Positions 5,406-12,598 of a stretch of 12,598 bases of DNA are shown here, in pieces. Each line of letters starts with the position of its first letter. Within the stretch, counting starts at the first letter, position 1. The notes under the pieces are model-generated. The model was not told the origin of the DNA. It made no database searches and saw nothing but the letters and a program-made list of their open reading frames with translations. The position numbers and the translations under genes are program-made. Source of the stretch: an uncultured Spirochaetaceae bacterium (lineage in GTDB: Bacteria; Spirochaetota; Spirochaetia; Treponematales; UBA12059); assembly GCA_938004315.1 (NCBI GenBank), contig CALKWG010000273.1:1-12598 (forward strand), written 5' to 3'.

Positions 5406-6470
5406 CTAAAGCTCGAGCGGCCGGCGGTTGTCGGCTAGTCGCTTGGCCAGGTACTCGCGGTCGAGCCCCAGGTCGGCCGCGATGCGCCTAAGTTGGTCGG
5501 CAGACAGCAGGTTCTGCTCGGCGTAGAGGTAGCAGAGCGCCTTCTCGGCTATGCAGGGGACCTCGAGCGCGGCCATATTCTGCGGGCGCGGATCGGGCCC
5601 TTCCAGGTGCAGGCGCTTCAAGCTGGCGTAGAGCCGGGAGCTCTCGATGTCGCCGGCCACGGCGGAGAGCTCGGCTAAGAGCGGCTTGATCTCGCCGCGC
5701 GAGGCCGCCTCGCCTAAAGGCTTCAAGGTAAAGAACGTGTATTCCTTGCCCGGTAGGTAGTGGTGCTCGTCACAACGCGTGCAGTAGTTCGGCTCGCGCG
5801 GGTCGTCCTTGGCCCGGTCGCCGCCTATGATGATGAGCGGGTCGAAGTAGAGGGCCGGGCATTCACGGCCTTCCACCGCGTAATAACGATAGGTATAGAG
5901 CGAATCGGCTATGCATTCGTCGTGCTCGCAATAGGCGGTGAGCGGGAAGACGTCGGTCGCGTTCTCTAGGAGCAGCCTGGCCGTGTGGTTGAAGATCTCG
6001 CGTCGGAAGTTGAGTACCAAGGTGGGCAGCACGAAGACCAGGCCGCGGGTATCCGACTCGTTCCGGATGAGGTAAGCGATGCGCTCGTCGTAGAAGGCGG
6101 CCTCGTCGACGATCCAGGTGCCGGCCTCCGGGCGGCAGGCCAGGGCGGCCTCGAGCTCGAAGCTGTCGCGCGCGGCCGATATATCGTCGCCGCAGCGCTC
6201 GTAGCCGCCGCGGTAGGCTAGGGCGTCCTCGGGATAATCGGGGAAGCGGGCGCGGTCGATGCGCGAGCGCACGAAGTGCAGGCGCCGACGGTCGGCGCCC
6301 GCCGTGCTCGTTAAGGCCGCTACGCGCTCGCCTTTGCGCAGCGCCACCTTGGAGTCGCGCCAGATGCGCGCGCTGAACTCGGTCTTGCCCGAGCCCATGG
6401 GGCCGATCACCAGGATGCGCCTGCCGGGGCGCGTGAAGTCGAAGTGGTCGTACGAATGGTGCACCCGCAT
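5406..6470 (-). CDS. Divergent thymidine kinase-like (TK1 fold) P-loop protein
   Basis: A 354-residue protein. The Walker A loop GPMGSGKT (23-30) sits in the TK1 context (VIGPMGSGKTEFS), followed by VDEAAF (121-126), where TK1 has DEAQF with the catalytic Glu; Glu is kept and Gln replaced by Ala. FVLPTLVLNFRREIF (146-160) matches the TK1 loop usually read as a glycine-rich FRGEPF segment. A zinc-site pair follows: CEHDEC (C181, C186) and CTRC (C230, C233), with IIIGGD between, as in the TK1 lasso region. TK1 enzymes are about 190-235 residues; here about 110 extra C-terminal residues form predicted helices of unknown role. The fold assignment is good; thymidine phosphorylation is only inferred because of the altered motifs. 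The ATG at 6470 starts 56 bp after the membrane-protein gene and has no strong ribosome site; a longer frame upstream would overlap that gene. It is last in the four-gene unit. Confidence 0.72.
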   Translation of the reverse strand: MRVHHSYDHFDFTRPGRRILVIGPMGSGKTEFSARIWRDSKVALRKGERVAALTSTAGADRRRLHFVRSRIDRARFPDYPEDALAYRGGYERCGDDISAARDSFELEAALACRPEAGTWIVDEAAFYDERIAYLIRNESDTRGLVFVLPTLVLNFRREIFNHTARLLLENATDVFPLTAYCEHDECIADSLYTYRYYAVEGRECPALYFDPLIIIGGDRAKDDPREPNYCTRCDEHHYLPGKEYTFFTLKPLGEAASRGEIKPLLAELSAVAGDIESSRLYASLKRLHLEGPDPRPQNMAALEVPCIAEKALCYLYAEQNLLSADQLRRIAADLGLDREYLAKRLADNRRPLEL

Positions 6471-6526
6471 GCTGGGGAAACCCAGGCTGCGGAGGAACCC
6501 GTCCTGGCCGGCCGCCTCCGCTCGGC

Positions 6527-7459
6527 TCACGCCTCGAGCTCCGTCTCGTCCTCTCCGGACGGCAGGAGGAACTTCGAGCTGGCGAGCGCCGTGCCGATTC
6601 CCACGGTCCAGAGGCCTACGACGAGGAAGCCGCCGGTCAGGCTCGCGGCGGCGAACTTGAGGTACTCGGTCAGGGCCGGGAACTGGGCCATGGAGAAGCC
6701 GGAGATCTGGGAGCGTCCGACGAGCCCCGCCGGGTTCACTAAATGGGGCAAGAGCCCTATGACCGAGACGAAGATACCGGGTCCGAGGACCCGGCTCCCG
6801 AGCGCGGCGGCGCGGCGGCGCCAGGAGTCCTCGCCTATGAAGGCGCTGGCTACGCAAAGGCCCGCGCCGGCCAAGACCATCCAGACCGACGCGGCGTTCA
6901 GCCCGGCCCGCATGGCGGCCAAGTTCGTGGGCCGGCCGTCCCAGCTGGGGCCCGAGCCGTCCGGCTCCAGGGGGAAGCTCAGGGTAGCCGGCAGGCTCGG
7001 TATGGCCTGGGCCGGGAGCGCTTGGCCGGTCTGGGCGCGGTAGGCCTCCGCCAGGGCCGGCTTAGCCCGCTCGAGCTCGGCGCTCAGGGCCGAGAAATCC
7101 ATCGTGACGACGCCTTCGCCCCGCTCAAGCGCGCGGAAGAAACCGCGTACGGCCGCCTCGCCGGCGGAGACGACGGCCTTCGCCGGGATGGCCTCTTGCA
7201 GGGCGCTGACGGCGGCCTTGCCCTGGAGCTCGGGGAGGCCCTCGCCCAGGCTGAAGCTGGCCGGCGCGTTCGAGGCCAGCTCGGGGGCCGTGATCAGGCG
7301 CTCGAAGCGGGCGTCCTGCACCAGGGACAGGTACTTCGCCTCGTCCACGAGCCAGCCGCGCATCGATAGGAGCGAGAGGCCGCCTAAGCTTAAGGGCAGG
7401 CCCATGAAGACGAAGAGGAGGACGCCGAGGAGCCGGCGGAAGCCGCGGACGGGATTCAT
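6527..7459 (-). CDS. Membrane protein of unknown function, four predicted helices
   Basis: I do not recognise this 310-residue protein. Hydrophobic segments at about 10-32, 187-208, 222-243 and 268-292 suggest an N-terminal anchor, an extracytoplasmic domain of about 150 residues (35-185) and three closely spaced C-terminal helices. The N-terminus is basic (MNPVRGFRR), consistent with cytosolic placement, and the C-terminus is acidic. The domain contains FERLITAPELA and several Ala/Leu-rich amphipathic stretches but no cysteine pairs or catalytic motifs. The ATG at 7459 is four nucleotides after the solute-binding-protein stop and uses AAGGAG (7474-7469) inside the end of that gene, nine nucleotides upstream, so the two are almost certainly cotranscribed. 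A cell-envelope role is likely but not shown. Confidence 0.8.
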   Translation of the reverse strand: MNPVRGFRRLLGVLLFVFMGLPLSLGGLSLLSMRGWLVDEAKYLSLVQDARFERLITAPELASNAPASFSLGEGLPELQGKAAVSALQEAIPAKAVVSAGEAAVRGFFRALERGEGVVTMDFSALSAELERAKPALAEAYRAQTGQALPAQAIPSLPATLSFPLEPDGSGPSWDGRPTNLAAMRAGLNAASVWMVLAGAGLCVASAFIGEDSWRRRAAALGSRVLGPGIFVSVIGLLPHLVNPAGLVGRSQISGFSMAQFPALTEYLKFAAASLTGGFLVVGLWTVGIGTALASSKFLLPSGEDETELEA

Positions 7460-7463
7460 AGTT

Positions 7464-9056
7464 TTATTCTCCTTGTAGGGCGGCCACGAAGGGCCGGGCC
7501 TTAGGCTGCCCGAAGGACAGCGCCTTGAAGGGATGGACGTCCATCGGGTTGACGTACCAGCCGCGGACGAGCTCGAGGTTGATCACGTCGAACGAGAGGC
7601 TGTGGTAGGCCGGCAGCACGATCGCGTCGGCCAGGAGCTTGGCCTCCGCGCGTGCCAGGGCGGCCAGGCGCTCCTTGCCCTCCGTCGCCGACGACTCGCG
7701 CACGAGCTCGTCGTAAAGCCGGCTGCGGTACCCGGCTTGGTTGAGGCTCGAGTCGCTCGTCCACATGAGGAGGAAGGCCGCCGGGTCGGCGAAATCGCCT
7801 ATCCATGAGCTGAAGGAGAGGTCCCAGCCGGCTTCGCGCAGGGCGTCCATGCTCTGGCCGGGCGTCGGGAAGACGAGCTCGGCGCGGATGCCGACTTCGG
7901 CCCAGGCCGCGGCTATGAGCTCGGCGTTCTCCCGGTGGCTCGGGCTGCCCGGAACGGCCAGGCGCAGGGTAGGGAGCCGGGACGGGTCGGCGTAGCCGGC
8001 CCGGGCTAGGAGGGCCTTGGCCTCGGCCGCGTCGCGCGCCTCGATGCCGGCGGGCGATTCGTAGCCGGCGAAGGGCAGGATCAGCGTGGCCGTCGGCGCG
8101 AAGTATCGCTCCTCGCTCCGAATACGCTCCCAGGGGATGAGCAGGGCCAGCGCCCGGCGTATGCGAGCGTCGTTCCAGGGGCGCTCGTTCGCGTTCCAGA
8201 AATAGTAGCCGGTGCCGAAATTGGGCCCGAACTGGATGTCGTCTTGGAACCACAGGAGTTCGGTATCGGCCATGTCCATGAGCCAATGTATCTCGCCGTC
8301 GTTATAAAGGCCCGTCGCCTCGGCCTCGTCCTCCAAGAAGAGGAAACGCAGGCGGGGGATGGCTACCGAGGGCGCGTCCCAGTAGAGGGGGTCGCGCTCC
8401 ATGACGATCTCCCCCTCGGCCGCGCTCACGAGGCGATAGGGGCCGCCGCTGACCTGAGGCGGCGCGCCCGACGCGCCTAAGGCGGCGCCTCGTGGTACGC
8501 GCATGGACGGCGGCACGGGGGCGAAGCTGGCGTGGCAGAGGAGGCGCGTGAGGTAGGCCGTCGGCGACTCGAGCTCGACGATGAGGGTGCGATCGTCCTG
8601 GGCGGAGACGCCCACCGAGCCGGGATCGTCGTTCCGGCCGGTGCGGTAATCCCGGGCGCCCTTGACCGCGTCCAGGAAGACGGCGAAGTCGGCCTTGGTG
8701 TCGGGATGCAGGAGGTATAGCCAGGACTCGACATAGTCGCGCGCGACGATAGCCGAGCCGTCGGACCAGCGGAGCCCGTCTCTCAGGGTGAAGGTCCAGG
8801 ACAGGCCGTCGGGCGACTTCGCGAACGAGGCCGCGTGCGCCCTGACTGGCTCCATGGTCTCCGGGTCGTAGCTGAACAGGCCCTCGTAGAGGGCGTTCAG
8901 GATCTGCATGTCGTGCGAATAGACGCTGCGATAGGGGTGGAGTTCGTAGCCGTAGGGACCGAGGCCCACGACCAGTTCGTCCCGGACGCCTTGGGCCCCC
9001 GCGGCCCCGAGCGCGGCGAGCGTCAGCCATGCCGATATCGAGCTGCGTCGTTTCAT
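7464..9056 (-). CDS. Family 5 extracellular solute-binding protein (OppA-like)
   Basis: A 530-residue protein with a basic N-terminus (MKRR), a hydrophobic stretch and a probable signal-peptidase I site near residue 21 (GAAGAQG). No lipobox cysteine is seen, so it should be soluble in the periplasm rather than a lipoprotein. The mature part follows the SBP_bac_5 pattern of oligopeptide/dipeptide binding proteins: ILNALYEGLFSYDPET (52-67), WTFTLRDGLRWSDG with DY(V)ESW shortly after, the AELIAAAWAEVGI region, and QAGYRS near the C-terminal lobe. The ligand cannot be read from sequence. No permease or ATPase gene is adjacent, so it either serves a transporter encoded elsewhere or has another role. 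Its start is firm: AAGGAG (9067-9062) lies five nucleotides before the ATG at 9056. Confidence 0.92.
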   Translation of the reverse strand: MKRRSSISAWLTLAALGAAGAQGVRDELVVGLGPYGYELHPYRSVYSHDMQILNALYEGLFSYDPETMEPVRAHAASFAKSPDGLSWTFTLRDGLRWSDGSAIVARDYVESWLYLLHPDTKADFAVFLDAVKGARDYRTGRNDDPGSVGVSAQDDRTLIVELESPTAYLTRLLCHASFAPVPPSMRVPRGAALGASGAPPQVSGGPYRLVSAAEGEIVMERDPLYWDAPSVAIPRLRFLFLEDEAEATGLYNDGEIHWLMDMADTELLWFQDDIQFGPNFGTGYYFWNANERPWNDARIRRALALLIPWERIRSEERYFAPTATLILPFAGYESPAGIEARDAAEAKALLARAGYADPSRLPTLRLAVPGSPSHRENAELIAAAWAEVGIRAELVFPTPGQSMDALREAGWDLSFSSWIGDFADPAAFLLMWTSDSSLNQAGYRSRLYDELVRESSATEGKERLAALARAEAKLLADAIVLPAYHSLSFDVINLELVRGWYVNPMDVHPFKALSFGQPKARPFVAALQGE

Positions 9057-9099
9057 GCGTACTCCTTACGTCGTCGGGGGGGCGATGAGGCCGTCGGCG

Positions 9100-10509
9100 C
9101 TACGCGTCGCCTATGCCGAGGCGCTTCATCTGCTCGAGCTCTTCCTTCTGGGCTATATACTCATGGCGCTTCTGGTTGGCTTTGATGATGGCGTTCTTCA
9201 CGGATCCGAGCTCGACGCCTATGGATCGAACCCGCCCCTTAATCTCGGGGTCGGTGACGGCGCCCTTAAAGAACTCGTCGAGGGCGAAGAGCCTTCGGTG
9301 GTAGGCCTGCAGGTCCTCTATGCCCTTCTCCAGGAACTTGTAGGCCTGCTCCTCGGTGGCGCCCTCCAGGCGCTTAGAAGCGGCCGAGTTCCTGGACATC
9401 ATAGCCGAGAGGCTTTGGGCGCGCTTCGTCACCTCGTCCATCAGGGCGGTGAAGTCGATCTCCTCGCTCTTGCGCTCGCTCGTCACGGGGTCGATGTAGT
9501 CGACGTCATGGACGACGTGCTCGGCGCGCTTGCCCATCATCTGCCTGAGGGCGCGCCGTACCTTGGTCATGAACGACTTATCCTGCGACTCGAGGAGGAG
9601 CTGGTTGTCCTGGAGCTTCTGGGCCGCGTCGGCCAACTGGAAGCCCGAGGCGATGAGCGTCCGCGCGCCGTCCATGACGATGGCCTTGAAGTTGCGCTCC
9701 GCCTTCTGATTTTTGCGCTCTTCCTTGACCGCGAGCTTGCCCAGTATCTCGTCCTGAAGCGCCTCGCCGTCGGAGCCGAAGTCCTCCGAGATGATCTCGT
9801 CGACGAGCTCGGGATAGAAGGGCCGGTCGCCTGCTATCTCCATCCATCGCTGCTTAACCTTGCGCGTCAGCTCTTCGCGATGGGTGACGGCGTAGTCCCG
9901 CTCGATGGCCATGCCCGCGGTAACGAGGCGCCTGAGCTCGAGCTTATAGCGCTCCTTATGGACGAGCGTCAGGTCCTTCAGGGTCTGGAAAATCTTCCGC
10001 GAAGCCTTGTCTAGCTGTAGGAGCGCCTCGTTGACGATGCCGGTGGAGAGCGGGTCGGTGCCCTTGCGGACCATGTTGACGATCTCGGCGAAGTAGCGCG
10101 TGTTGATGTGGGGGCTGCCGTCGGAGAACTGCATGAAGTTGAAGTACTTGGTGAGCGAGGCCAGGCGCTTGATGCGCGCCATGGTGAGGAACTCGACGCT
10201 GAACTGATAATAGTTATTGAGGAAGTCGAGGTACGACTCGAACTGCGACAGGCGTATGCACATCTGGTCGAGCTTCTCGCTCTCGGCGAAGGGCCCCTCG
10301 GGCGGGGTCACGACCTCGGAGATCTTAAGCTCGTACTTGTACGGGTCTTCGTGGATGAGGCCCTTCTTGAGGAGCACGTTGTAGATGGCCTGGAAGGCCG
10401 TCTGGTACAGCTTGTAGTCGTCCTTGAGCTGCTTGAGCTCTGAGCGATCCATCAGCTCCATTTTGGCGAAGAGGGCTTTATCTAGCCGCTCAAGGTAGTC
10501 GGCGCTCAT
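9100..10509 (-). CDS. Conserved helical cytosolic protein, function unknown
   Basis: A 469-residue, strongly charged, largely alpha-helical protein without signal peptide or membrane segment. It resembles large hypothetical proteins annotated in treponemes and other spirochaetes, from memory only. Visible features are an N-terminal helical region (LDKALFAKMELMDRSELKQL), a central part rich in Tyr/Phe (YLDFLNNYYQFSVEFL and KYFNFMQFSDG), and a C-terminal segment of long amphipathic helices that may coil (EYIAQKEELEQMKRL). No known catalytic motif is seen. I chose the ATG at 10509 over the TTG at 10518: a CATAAT -10 box overlaps the TTG and predicts transcription starting near 10510, so only the ATG can lie in a leaderless mRNA. 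It heads the unit; the binding-protein gene follows after 43 bp. Confidence 0.82.
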   Translation of the reverse strand: MSADYLERLDKALFAKMELMDRSELKQLKDDYKLYQTAFQAIYNVLLKKGLIHEDPYKYELKISEVVTPPEGPFAESEKLDQMCIRLSQFESYLDFLNNYYQFSVEFLTMARIKRLASLTKYFNFMQFSDGSPHINTRYFAEIVNMVRKGTDPLSTGIVNEALLQLDKASRKIFQTLKDLTLVHKERYKLELRRLVTAGMAIERDYAVTHREELTRKVKQRWMEIAGDRPFYPELVDEIISEDFGSDGEALQDEILGKLAVKEERKNQKAERNFKAIVMDGARTLIASGFQLADAAQKLQDNQLLLESQDKSFMTKVRRALRQMMGKRAEHVVHDVDYIDPVTSERKSEEIDFTALMDEVTKRAQSLSAMMSRNSAASKRLEGATEEQAYKFLEKGIEDLQAYHRRLFALDEFFKGAVTDPEIKGRVRSIGVELGSVKNAIIKANQKRHEYIAQKEELEQMKRLGIGDA

Positions 10510-10517
10510 ACGGCGCA

Positions 10518-10546
10518 ATTATGTCCTAAAGCGGCGCCTGGCGCAA
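10518..10546 (-). promoter_or_regulatory. Promoter of the four-gene minus-strand unit
   Basis: Minus-strand TTGCGC (10546-10541) and CATAAT (10523-10518) are 17 bp apart; the -10 matches five of six consensus bases, the -35 three. The -10 ends eight nucleotides before the ATG at 10509, so the mRNA would carry essentially no 5' leader. No Shine-Dalgarno sequence lies at normal spacing, which agrees. The -35 and spacer share the 17-bp element found before the VF530-mobA unit. Confidence 0.55.
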
Positions 10547-10549
10547 GCG
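10533..10549. repeat. 17-bp intergenic element, copy 2
   Basis: GGCGCCTGGCGCAAGCG differs from copy 1 (2296-2312) at one position. Like copy 1 it covers the predicted -35 and upstream spacer of a minus-strand promoter in a divergent intergenic region. Confidence 0.5.
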
Positions 10550-10577
10550 GCGGGCCTCGCCGCGGCGTAGCGGCGAT

Positions 10578-11363
10578 ATGAACGGAAAAACGATCGGCGA
10601 AAGGCGCTTGGCGGCGGCGCTCTGGGCGCTCGCTCCCTGCGCGCTCGCCCTCGTCGCGGCGGCGCTCTCCTGTACGCTGGCGGCGGCGGAGCTCCCCGTT
10701 ATCGTCGAGCTTCCCGACCCGCCTCCCGCTTGGTCGGAGGCGGACGGTTGGGAGCTGAGCGCCGACGGCGGCTCGTCCTGGGCCCCGGCCCCGGCCGGGG
10801 GGCGGCTCGTTATAGGGCTAGCGCGCTCGCGAACGGCGTTCATCATGGCGCGGGCGCGCTTCGGCTCGGGGAGGACGGAGGCCTACGGCGCGGTCTGGCC
10901 CCAGGATGCCGTCGACGAGGGCGCGCGGCCGCTCCTACGGCTCGGCGCCGGCGCTGGCTGGGCGGCGGACGTCGGCGCGGCCTTGGCCGGCGCGGGCTGC
11001 GAGCCTGGCCGCTTCAACCTGTCGCGCCTCGCTCGGGAGGTCGAGGCCAGAACCGCCGACCCCTGGCGCCTCGAGCCCTACGCCGTCGCCCGCGCCATGC
11101 TAGGCGGCGCGTTTCGGGCCGATTACCTACGGGAACCCTCGTTGTGGGACGAGGCGCTCGCGGGCCTGCCGCCCGCGCTCTACGGCCGTAGCCTGGCTTC
11201 GGCTTCTCCCCGCGGCGCGGCGCTCGCGGTGGACGGGGAGGGGCGGGCGGCCGTAAGGCTCGGCGCCGTTAGCGCACGTTGGTTAGGCTTCGGTTACGAG
11301 CTCTCCGCGGGGCTGTCGCCCGAGGGCGAGGCCGTCTGGGCGGCTCGCTCGACCGGGAAATAG
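10578..11363 (+). CDS. Exported protein of unknown function
   Basis: A 261-residue protein not recognised. The N-terminus has basic residues then a long hydrophobic, Ala-rich stretch (about 11-38), consistent with a signal peptide; cleavage after LAAA (about 37) is plausible. An ALSC sequence (29-32) could be a relaxed spirochaete-type lipobox, so a lipoprotein cannot be excluded. The mature part begins with a Pro-rich segment (LPDPPPAW) and WELSADGGSSW, like a beta-sandwich edge. A central helical section includes FNLSRLAREVEARTADPW (146-163), and the end is beta-rich (RWLGFGYELSAGL). The ATG at 10578 lacks a clear ribosome site. Its last 70 bp overlap the end of the convergent histidine kinase gene. 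Very high Ala and Gly content matches the GC-rich neighbourhood, so transfer is not suggested. Confidence 0.68.
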   Translation: MNGKTIGERRLAAALWALAPCALALVAAALSCTLAAAELPVIVELPDPPPAWSEADGWELSADGGSSWAPAPAGGRLVIGLARSRTAFIMARARFGSGRTEAYGAVWPQDAVDEGARPLLRLGAGAGWAADVGAALAGAGCEPGRFNLSRLAREVEARTADPWRLEPYAVARAMLGGAFRADYLREPSLWDEALAGLPPALYGRSLASASPRGAALAVDGEGRAAVRLGAVSARWLGFGYELSAGLSPEGEAVWAARSTGK

Positions 11364-12598
11364 AGGTAGAACTCGCTCCCGCCCTTCTTGCGCGTTCGGA
11401 CGCCGACCGTGCCGCCGTGGATCAAGGCGATGTGCTTGACGATAGCCAGGCCGAGGCCCGTGCCGCCGAGTTCGCGGCTCCTGGCCCGGTCGACGCGGTA
11501 GAAGCGCTCGAATAGCCGGCTCTTATCCTTATCGGGGATGCCGGGGCCCCGGTCCTTGACGGCGAAGCGCAGGAAGGCCCGGCCTTCATGCTCCGCTGGA
11601 CGTACGGTCAGCTCGATGAAGCCCCCGCGCGGGCCGTACTTGGCGGCGTTGGCGACCAGGTTGACCAAGGCCTGCTCTACCAGGCCGGGGTGCGCGCGGA
11701 ACGAAAGCCCCGTCGGGCATTGGAGCTCGACCGTCGCCTCCTTGCTTTCCAGCTCGAGCCGGGCGGACTCGATCGCCGCCCGGGCGAGCTCCGCGGCGTC
11801 GAGCTCCTCGAAGCTCTCAGGTCCGCGGCCCTCCTGCCCCACCTCCAAGCGGGCCAAGGTGAGCAGGTCCTCGATGATGGAGGCCATGCGGTCGGCGTGC
11901 CGGCGGATGATCGCGGTGAAACGTCTCCGTTCCCCGTCGTTCATCTCCTCCGATTCGAGCGTCTCGGCGAAGCCTTTGATGAGGGTGATGGGCGTCCGAA
12001 GCTCATGCGACACGTTGGCGACGAAATCCTTGCGCACGCGCTCGAGGCGCCGGATGGCGCTTAAGTCGGTCAGCGCGATGACCGCGCCGTCGCGGGCGCC
12101 CTCGACGTTGTACGGCGCCGCGTACGCCATGAGGGTCCTGGTCTCCGGGCCGTAGTAGGTGAACTCCTCGCGGATCATGGTCCGCTCGCGCACGCAGGCG
12201 GCGGCGATGCGTTCAAGGTCGGCGCTGCCGGTAGAGCGGAGGATGGAATCGCCCGCCTCGAGCGCCGACGCGCCTAGGAGCTCCGCCGCGCGCGGGTTGG
12301 CCAGCACGAGCCGGAGTCCGTCGTCCACGGCGATTACCCCTTCGCCCAGCGACGCCAGCACGGCGCCGAGCTCGGCCTTGCGGTTCTCCGTCTCGCGTAT
12401 CCTGCGTTCGAGCTCCTCGGCCATGGCGTTCATGGTACCGGCGAGGGCGGCGAACTCGGGGTCGCTCACGTCGGCGGCGCGGATGTCCAGGCGGCCGGCG
12501 GCCCATGATTCCGCCGCCTCGGAGAGCCGTAGGACCGGCGCGGCCAGGCTGCGGCCCAGCCTGACGCTGGCCAGGCCCGCCGCGAGGACGAGCAGGGC
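11294..12598 (-). CDS. PhoR-type sensor histidine kinase, N-terminus outside the window
   Basis: The 434 visible residues continue to the window edge without a start; the GTG at 12469 is internal, since the same frame upstream encodes the end of a membrane helix (ALLVLAAGLA) and a complete HAMP linker (PVLRLSEAAESW and onward). Order of domains: membrane helix end (about 1-12), HAMP (about 15-65), PAS (about 78-180, SLGEGVIAVDDG), HisKA with SHELRTPIT, the phosphorylated His at codon 12007-12005, and HATPase: N box NLVANAAKYGP, then DRGPGIP, FERFYR and GTGLGLAIVKH. All catalytic boxes are intact. This HAMP-PAS-HisKA-HATPase order is typical of PhoR phosphate sensors, but the sensory region and partner regulator are not visible, so the signal is unknown. 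It autophosphorylates on His and passes phosphate to a response regulator, probably encoded upstream outside the window. Its 3' end overlaps the convergent exported-protein gene by 70 bp. Confidence 0.93.
   Translation of the reverse strand, partial: ALLVLAAGLASVRLGRSLAAPVLRLSEAAESWAAGRLDIRAADVSDPEFAALAGTMNAMAEELERRIRETENRKAELGAVLASLGEGVIAVDDGLRLVLANPRAAELLGASALEAGDSILRSTGSADLERIAAACVRERTMIREEFTYYGPETRTLMAYAAPYNVEGARDGAVIALTDLSAIRRLERVRKDFVANVSHELRTPITLIKGFAETLESEEMNDGERRRFTAIIRRHADRMASIIEDLLTLARLEVGQEGRGPESFEELDAAELARAAIESARLELESKEATVELQCPTGLSFRAHPGLVEQALVNLVANAAKYGPRGGFIELTVRPAEHEGRAFLRFAVKDRGPGIPDKDKSRLFERFYRVDRARSRELGGTGLGLAIVKHIALIHGGTVGVRTRKKGGSEFYLYFPVERAAQTASPSGDSPAESS

Noticed and set aside
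9055..10014. 319-codon plus-strand frame opposite the 469-residue protein
   Set aside because: A shadow frame: it lies antisense to a gene with a good start, promoter and normal protein composition, and its product is an unnatural Leu/Val/Gly/Arg-rich sequence.
12213..12506. 97-codon minus-strand frame at the right end
   Set aside because: Arg/Gly-rich out-of-frame translation of the histidine kinase HAMP/PAS region, whose own frame stays open to the window edge.
1..12598. CRISPR array, tRNA/rRNA gene, insertion sequence or prophage element
   Set aside because: No regularly spaced direct repeats, transposase or integrase motifs or recognisable RNA genes were seen on either strand.

Overview
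This is a high-GC bacterial window, densely packed with genes, probably from a metagenome or draft assembly. The first 46 bases are sequencing-library adapter, so position 47 is an artificial contig end. The organism looks like a strict or facultative anaerobe. A member of the Spirochaetota is my best guess, from the overall style of the gene set: a NuoE-NuoF fusion, a B12-binding radical SAM protein of the DUF4080 type, an orphan OppA-like binding protein, and a large helical protein of the kind annotated as hypothetical in treponemes. This assignment is inference; no rRNA or other phylogenetic marker is present.

Layout. Positions 47-2257 (minus strand) hold three genes running toward the contig end: a VF530/DUF2132 DNA-binding protein, a MobA-type molybdenum cofactor guanylyltransferase, and a NuoE-NuoF fusion cut off by the adapter. 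The fusion also has its own near-consensus sigma70 promoter inside the end of mobA. Diverging from this group is a radical SAM gene (2334-3725, plus). Next comes mgtE, a CBS-domain magnesium channel/transporter (4010-5389, plus). It is preceded by a leader of about 190 nt with a consensus promoter, a 24-codon reading frame rich in Asp and Pro, a 9-bp pairing between the start and stop regions of that frame, and a 10-bp hairpin that buries the mgtE Shine-Dalgarno sequence. I consider this leader the most interesting object in the window.

Convergent to mgtE is a four-gene minus-strand unit read from 10509 to 5406: a large soluble helical protein, a family 5 solute-binding protein, a four-helix membrane protein, and a divergent thymidine-kinase-like P-loop/zinc protein with a C-terminal extension. 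Diverging from that unit is a small exported protein (10578-11363, plus). Its 3' end overlaps by 70 bp the 3' end of a PhoR-type sensor histidine kinase (minus) that runs off the right edge.

Expression signals. Several genes at the head of a unit have a -10-like hexamer only 6-8 nt before the ATG and no Shine-Dalgarno sequence, suggesting leaderless mRNAs. Genes inside operons carry strong AGGAG-type sites. A 17-bp element (16 of 17 identical) lies in both divergent intergenic regions, over the -35 and spacer of the predicted minus-strand promoters.
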